From assembly GCF_041956535.1 (NCBI RefSeq), contig NW_027192207.1, forward strand, positions 188,810-252,809: 64,000 nucleotides of DNA, in the 5' to 3' direction. The notes under the pieces were generated by a model. It saw only the letters and a list, made by a program, of their open reading frames with translations. It was not told the origin of the DNA and searched no databases. How positions within the stretch are numbered: the stretch's first letter is position 1; each line of letters starts with the position of its first letter. Below are positions 58,377 through 64,000 of this stretch, piece after piece. A program made the translations under genes and the position numbers. The stretch comes from Calcarisporiella thermophila CBS 279.70 (taxonomy: Eukaryota > Calcarisporiellomycota).

Positions 58377-59483
58377 TCCTCCATCCCATGGGAGTTAATC
58401 ATCTCTTTTTCTCGCTTTAATGTTTTTTTCTCTCTAATTTATCTCGCCCTTGGCTGAAATGGCCTTTTTACCCCTCCCTCTCTCACTTGGCTTAATGTCT
58501 AAAAAGTGTTAATGTCTCAATTTTTCCCTCTAATTTTGTTTTTTCCTCCCCTCCTTTTTTCCCGCTTTCCCTGTTATATATTTGCTGGATATATTGCCTA
58601 ATCCCAGCTCGAAATTCGCCTCTTCCCTTCCCCCCTCCCCCCTTCCACTCTTATTCGCGCTAGCACCCTATCGGCTCTATTTTATTTTATTTTGATTCGA
58701 TACCATTTTACCATTATATAATCCGGAATAAACGCACGCATAAATATACACATGAGAACCAAGGAGCTACTGGTCAGGGCTCAGGCTCTCTGTCCCCAGA
58801 GAAAACTGTCTCTTGTATGGGTACCCCTAGCGATGGTTGAGAGTTTTCTATCTCCTGAGAAACAGCAGTTGATTCGCCTGGCTCCTATTGTGACCTGCTA
58901 CTGAGCAGGTCAAATCCTCCTTGAAGTGTAGGCTGGTGGACCATGAGGGGGAATTTTTAAGACGCGCTCTTCATCCACACTAGCATGAATATCGCACTTG
59001 GGAGGTCAAGCGGCATTCTAAGAATAGCCAGCTTCGCACCGAGTCATAATAGCCGATAAGGAAAGGCGTGGCCCATCTGGGGTTACCTTCTGTAATTGTA
59101 GTTTACTTTTTGCCGCGACGCCAAGCTCGACCTAGCAAAAGCTAGAACCTCCCCTTCAACTTTACATGCGTCCTACATGCTTGCATTGGGGGAGTGGGGG
59201 TCATTTTGGTTGGGATTTTCTCCAACTGAGCAGAGGGATATGAATATAAAAGTAGACTGTATTTACTTGAATAAAAATATTTAGAGTCACGGGATATAAA
59301 CATATAATAAAAGATCTGTCTTTGCTCACCCCAGTTGGAGGGGGAAGGGAGTCACAATAGAGAGAGGTAGAGTGAGAAGGATGGTACAAATATTTGTCAC
59401 AAAAAAAGGTTAATATGGAAAGGAGAGAAAATCACATTGGATCGACAATAGGAGGTGAAAAAAAAAAGTTAGAATAGGAAAAC
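58377..59483. other. Spacer between glyoxal oxidase and the GPI protein gene
   Basis: About 1.1 kb, T/CT-rich after the oxidase stop, then mixed. Holds 3' UTRs of the two convergent genes. No gene identified. Confidence 0.5.
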
Positions 59484-60267
59484 TCACACCACCGCCAGCA
59501 AGGCGAGGATCATAGAAAGACTAATCAAGAGAGAATTAACCGGAACGTGGGCCGCATCGGAAGTGGACGTTGGCGATGCTGCCGCCGAGGCGGCCGAGGA
59601 TGCATGGGAGGCAATACTACTGGCTTTGCTCTGAATACTGGCAGCAACGCTCGACGCAACGCTGGTGGCAAGGCTGGGCTGTGCGGTCGAGATAACACTG
59701 GACATTGCGCTGGACAGTGCTGAGGAGATCAAGGAGGGCACCTGGGTCTGCACGGATTGCAGGGAGGAGAGGCTAGAAGAAAGAGGCCGAGTGGGGAAGC
59801 CGGTAAAAACGCTCGACGTCCTCGTCCCCACGGAGGACGGCATGCTTGAAGTCGCAATGGTCGATTGCGCCGAAAAGCTGATGGTGTTCGACGCAGGGCT
59901 CCAAGTGCTGGTCACCGAGGGATCATAGAGGCTAGATACCGTCTGACTGCTTGGCTGGTAGTATTTTTCAATACAATCCTGCAAGCATTCGACGGCATCT
60001 TCAGAGGTACAGTTCTTAACGCAGTTATAAGTGTTCAGCACTAATGAGGAGAAGCGGTTAGTGGGTGGATAATTCGGTATCATGAGTAAATGAGTCCTCA
60101 GTTACCATCCTCTTGGGATTCTATTGCGTGGTATGAAAAAAAGAGAGATAAGAAAAGAAAATGCAATGTTAGGCATTTGGCTTCCACACAGCCTATGGGA
60201 GATACTTGCGGGCATGAACTGCAGCGGCGAGCAAAAGGGTGGCAAGAAGAGTGCTGTTGAACTTCAT
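59484..60267 (-). CDS. Ser/Ala-rich GPI-anchored cell-surface protein
   Basis: A first exon from the ATG at 60267 encodes a signal peptide (MKFNSTLLATLLLAAAVHA). It probably joins a second exon that starts near 60099 and ends at the stop at 59484; the junction phase is compatible with an acceptor near 60100 but other choices exist. The mature part begins with a Cys-rich stretch (NCVKNCTSEDAVECLQDC), then about 130 residues of Ser/Thr/Ala-rich sequence likely to be O-mannosylated, and ends in a hydrophobic tail (NSLLISLSMILALLAVV) typical of GPI attachment. A wall or membrane surface role is inferred from composition. Confidence 0.7.
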
Positions 60268-60892
60268 TGTGTTTCGTCCTTGTTGTCTCTACTGAATGCC
60301 GGCGGAGAGCAGGGAGTAAAGAGAATGAACAAACTTTAGCCATGAATGATGGCCCTGCCCTTCTTTATATACACCGACTCTCAAGGCGTTTTCCTCGATG
60401 CCCCCTCCCTCTCCTGGAACCCTTTTTCGGCTGTTTTGCATGGTATCAAGGCGCTTCTCAGGGCAGTGGACGTCATGGCTTGTTGCACCAAGATAACTTT
60501 GTCCAAACCCTAAGTTTTGGGGAGGGAAAAACGCTTCGGAGTTCCTCTTCCATCGACAGATTTTTTTTCCAGCCATGGACGCTGGATTCAGACAGTCTGA
60601 TCCCCCTTGGCTTAGATCGGATCCAAATCTCAACTACTATTAGGCCCGGCGTGGTTGTAGCAGAAATATCGGAGTGGCTTGAAAGCATCACGCGTCCCGG
60701 ATGCGCAGAAAATGAAAACCCAGCGGCCCAAAATCAACTTGACATCTATTGATCTTTGTTCTTTGCCCTCTCCACCCAGTCTCCCATACCTCCCCCCTTG
60801 CTCTCTCTCCGGTACCTTTGCCCCTCTTGTTGTCCATTGCCAATTTCCCATTAGCCGAATTCTTCCTCCGCCTCTCTTCCATTCCAAATTAA
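60268..60892. promoter_or_regulatory. Divergent promoter between two small secreted-protein genes
   Basis: 625 bp between the GPI protein start and the next secreted protein. CT-rich near the plus-strand start. Overlapping open frames look like shadows. Confidence 0.4.
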
Positions 60893-61532
60893 ATGGGTTT
60901 TCTCCAGTTTGCCACCGTTCTTCTTCTCATTCTCACAGCTGTATTCCGCACAAGCGCTCAAAGGCTCGAGTGGGTCGAGCCAGTGAACGGGCTGCTGGTC
61001 CCTCCTGGTTCCAAATTCCGGGTGTGGTTCAAGGTAAACCCACCCATGAAGTACGATGCAAATGCTCGCGTGGGTAAGTGCTTAGGCTCCTTCCCCAAAC
61101 CATTTGATAACTTCCGGCTAATGTGGCTTCTGGGCCTATGTCTTAGGACTGCTTTTCCCCAACGACGCCGACAACAACGATATTAGCTCTATCAGACTCC
61201 TGCGCAACGTCGTTGAGAAAAAGCCTGGGCAGACTCAGAACACACAGGTATTCTGCGTGGAGTTCAATCTTCCTAACGACGCCACGGAGAGCAACGATGC
61301 CTACAAGCTTCGGGTGGTCCTGCGTTTTCTTCCTAACAAGGATGCAGACCGATATGTGGTCTATTTCTTCGACCGAAACATCTACGTGAGGAAAAATGCA
61401 GACCGGCCGAGGGAGGACAGCTGTGCGAATGTGAGCGGCGCCAGCAGCCTATTGATCCCCCCCGAGCAGCAATGGAGGATTGTTCTGAGCGGGGCCGGAT
61501 GGCTGGCCATGGGTGCGCTCATGGAGCTCTAG
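60893..61532 (+). CDS. Small secreted protein, possible GPI-anchored beta-sandwich
   Basis: Two exons, 60893-61073 and 61147-61532, encode 188 residues. A signal peptide (MGFLQFATVLLLILTAVFRT) is followed by LEWVEPVNGLLVPPGSKFRV, a pattern like the N-terminal Ig-like domain of Kre9/Knh1-type and Ser-Thr-rich GPI proteins, then alternating hydrophobic strands. There are two Cys in the mature part. The last 20 residues are hydrophobic (WRIVLSGAGWLAMGALMEL), compatible with GPI attachment. No specific function can be given. Confidence 0.65.
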
Positions 61533-62635
61533 CCTGGACTGGCAGCGTGTATATAGAGGGTAGGATGGCCATTTGCTTTTCTTGCTTCTTTTGATTTGTT
61601 TTTCTTATGCATTTATTCATCTGTTAATTGGGAGAGAAAGCGTAAATTATTCGATCATTTCTGGAGAGGCCTATTGTACTAATTATTTATTGGGTGCGTT
61701 TCTCCATGATTGCTCTTCTAAGCGTTAGTATTTGTCAGGGGAGGTGGTCATTATGCCAGGATCCCTTCTTATTTATATCTATATACTATATAAATATATA
61801 CCGAGGGTGGTTGCTATAAAATGAAAAGTTTCTTACAAGGTTGGCGGCGGCTTAGAGGGGGTGGATGTCTTATCCTCTCACAAATGCTCAGCTCGTAGCT
61901 TGGGCCGGAGGAGCACAGCCGCTAATAATTAACAAATAGAGGCCATGTCAAATGAAACAAAATAGGCTAGAGCATCGTCGTCTAAATAAGGCCCAGCAGA
62001 GAGCCGAAGGGAGACACAGGGCTCGCTCTTTGGCATTTCATGTTCAACAGGAATGCCATCCTCATTTCGGATCCACTGATCCTCTTCTGAGGATGCTGAC
62101 ATCGGGATCCAGCCTTGGAGAAAACGAGCAAGGCCCGTGGGTCTGAGTTGGAAAGGGGAATAGGGTTTGTCAATAGCGAGAAGGATTTTTCATTGTGCAA
62201 CGATTGTCACTCCGAATTTTTTTTCAGCTGAAATGGAGTAAGCGTTTGATAGCTAAGAGGGGGGACAGGCCGTTTATCAGAGCCCCCGCTGCGTTCCTCC
62301 ACACTTTGTTCCACTTTTATCTTCTTGGTACGCTCTTTCTGCTGCTGCCAATCTCATGGACTCTAGTGTGCATTCCTGCCCCATCCAATTCGGTTGCTGA
62401 TTACTGTCGTCAACCAGCGCTCCCGCATTCCAGTTTAATTATTACCTCGCTATTTATTCCTAATTTATTGCTACTCCTTAACTCTCCTTCCTTTGGTGTC
62501 CGGTGCGCAATCTGCTTGTAAGCATTCAAAGCATTCAAGCATACTCATCCCAGGACACCATGAGCCTAACTAGTTTCCCTTTTGTTCCCCCTAGGTACCA
62601 GCACTGAAATAATAATAATACTCTAATAGTGCGCT
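61533..62635. other. Spacer before the SUR7-like gene
   Basis: 1.1 kb without supported coding sequence; the frame at 62195-62521 has hydrophobic runs but no splice or family support. An ataatataaata-like stretch occurs near 61770-61800. Confidence 0.45.
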
Positions 62636-63595
62636 ATGTTTCTCCTCTTTGCGGTCGCCTCCGCTTTTGCCGGCTTCGTGTTTCTCTTGTTCCCGGTGAT
62701 AGGCTTGCTCGGCAACAAGCCACTTCTTAAAGATCTCTTTTTCTTCATCGTATATCCGAACTCTCCCGCGTCCACCGCCGGTTCCTCCGACTATTACACC
62801 TTCGCTTTGTGGGGCTATTGCAAAGGCAATGAAGCAACCGGGGTATCCATGTGTAGCTCTCCCCAGATTGGGTACATGGGAGGTGGGTTGAATGGGATAT
62901 CTTGCGATAGACAAGGGATGTTTGTCGATTGACCTCTTTCTGCCTCTCTCTCCGCCCAGATCCCACCTCAGAACCCATCAACGCGATCATCAAAATTACC
63001 GGCTATGATCCGGTCATTGGTGTGATCGCATCCGTTATTGCCGTACTTTACATTTTGGCCATATGCTGCGGCTTCGTTGGAATGCTGCTGGGGTTGGGTG
63101 CTCATCGCCAACGCGTATTATCGTGTCTTGCCCATTTCTTAACTCTCTTCGCCACGGGAATTGCTGGTAATACTAAGACGATATATGCTGTGTAATTTTT
63201 GCCCACAAACATATGCATTTTTCCGTATAACATAGCCCTTGGTTGGATCATTGTGTGCGTCGCACATTCACGGCTGAAGATGTTTGCAAACAGTTCTGCA
63301 AAAGATACATTTAAAGTAGGCTTTGGGCCGGCGACTTGGCTCTCGCTGGTAGGCTACTTCGGAATCATATACTAGAATCTGTAGCCCATCTTGCCCGTAT
63401 ATGTTTTAGGTTGCCATGTGCTGTTATTTTGCCAGCTCCATGTCTTTCCTTGTCTCCTGCTGTTATCCCGGGATGGATGTCGTGGACATTTACGATAAAA
63501 TCAGGGATCGCTTCGCGGGCCGTTCAAAGCCAAAAACCAAAGAGATGCGAGAGGTGGACGAAGAATCAATTGAGCAGCAGCAGCAGCAGCAATAG
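62636..63595 (+). CDS. SUR7/PalI-like four-helix membrane protein
   Basis: Four exons, 62636-62882, 62960-63166, 63236-63348 and 63410-63595, encode 250 residues. Four membrane segments are visible: FAVASAFAGFVFLLFPVIGL at the start, then VIGVIASVIAVLYILAICCG, ALGWIIVCVAH and SLVAMCCYFASSMSFLVSCC. The loop after helix 1 holds the WGYC motif (FALWGYCKG) typical of the SUR7/PalI family. The tail is charged and ends in six Gln. Family members sit in plasma-membrane eisosomes or sense external pH (PalI/Rim9). Which role applies is unclear. Confidence 0.75.
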
Positions 63596-64000
63596 CGGGT
63601 TGTTTAATATGTGTTTTCCAATTCCCATTGTACACATTCTTCGGAGTGAGGTTTCATACCAGTAGGCCGTGCTTGGGAGGAACGTGTCGTTTAATAATAA
63701 ACTAATAAATGAATGGATTGTCCCCTTTTAATGCATTTGCTCTGAAAGCAAGTTCTGAAACAATATAAATATATAATATGGGGAGATTCCATAATGAATC
63801 AAAAAAAATGTAAGGTTATAAGTATTACAGAATTTGATTGGCCCAGATATTATATAGTTTATCTTTAATATTATGTCGGTTTTTTGAGGTCTAATAACTC
63901 TACCAATATACATTCAGGTTCCCTCATTTTGGGTGCAATGAATACCCCATTACTTGCCGTTTCTTTTGGAAACCACATGCAAAACTTTCCCTTCCCTCAG
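63596..64000. other. 3' flank to window end
   Basis: AT-rich DNA with no supported coding sequence up to the right edge. Confidence 0.5.

Noticed and set aside
62195-62521. 108-codon hydrophobic frame upstream of the SUR7-like gene
   Set aside because: Hydrophobicity follows from T-rich DNA; no splice junction joins it in phase to the next gene and no family is recognised.

Overview
The window is nuclear DNA of a fungus. The genes carry short GT-AG introns (mostly 55-95 nt) in GC-rich coding sequence, separated by AT-rich or pyrimidine-rich spacers. They include fungal-type proteins: a Ste12 homeodomain/C2H2 factor, an Ash1-type GATA factor, an Mnr2/Alr-type CorA magnesium transporter, a SUR7/PalI-like membrane protein, a glyoxal-oxidase-type copper radical enzyme and GPI-anchored wall proteins. 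I cannot fix the phylum from sequence alone. Two assembly gaps (485-1245 and 21410-21981) interrupt the scaffold. All exon junctions below were worked out by hand from GT/AG sites, reading phase and family conservation; none is confirmed by transcripts.

Layout. 1-4.4 kb: end of an unknown membrane protein, a gap, an adenosine-deaminase-like gene, then a decayed Crinkler-type effector gene. 6.3-20.2 kb: a gene-dense housekeeping block with the GATA factor, SOF1 (rRNA processing), an FLVCR-like MFS transporter, a mitochondrial peptide release factor, an F-box protein, a B-type cyclin, a UBAC2/Dsc2-like rhomboid pseudoprotease and the CorA transporter. 20.2-25.9 kb: an AT-rich island with the second gap and an intact Crinkler/RHS-type P-loop ATPase plus PD-(D/E)XK nuclease gene. 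25.9-37.7 kb: SEC16 (ER exit sites), malate synthase (glyoxylate cycle), STE12 and RPB10. 37.7-44.9 kb: a second AT-rich island holding one NB-ARC/TPR (NLR-like) gene with 15 TPR units and little else. 45-54.9 kb: RPL18 and SKI8/WDR61 on a 208-bp divergent promoter, GPI1 (14 exons), a lysine/glutamate-rich orphan protein and a sugar porter. 55-63.6 kb: secreted and surface proteins (glyoxal oxidase, a Ser-rich GPI protein, a small secreted protein, a SUR7-like four-helix protein).

The window therefore alternates between conserved GC-rich blocks and AT-rich, gene-poor islands. All three conflict- or effector-type genes (the dead Crinkler gene, the ATPase-nuclease gene and the NLR-like gene) lie in the AT-rich parts. 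This arrangement, a possible 2-nt micro-exon in the sugar porter, and three genes whose first coding exon is only the ATG are the most interesting points.
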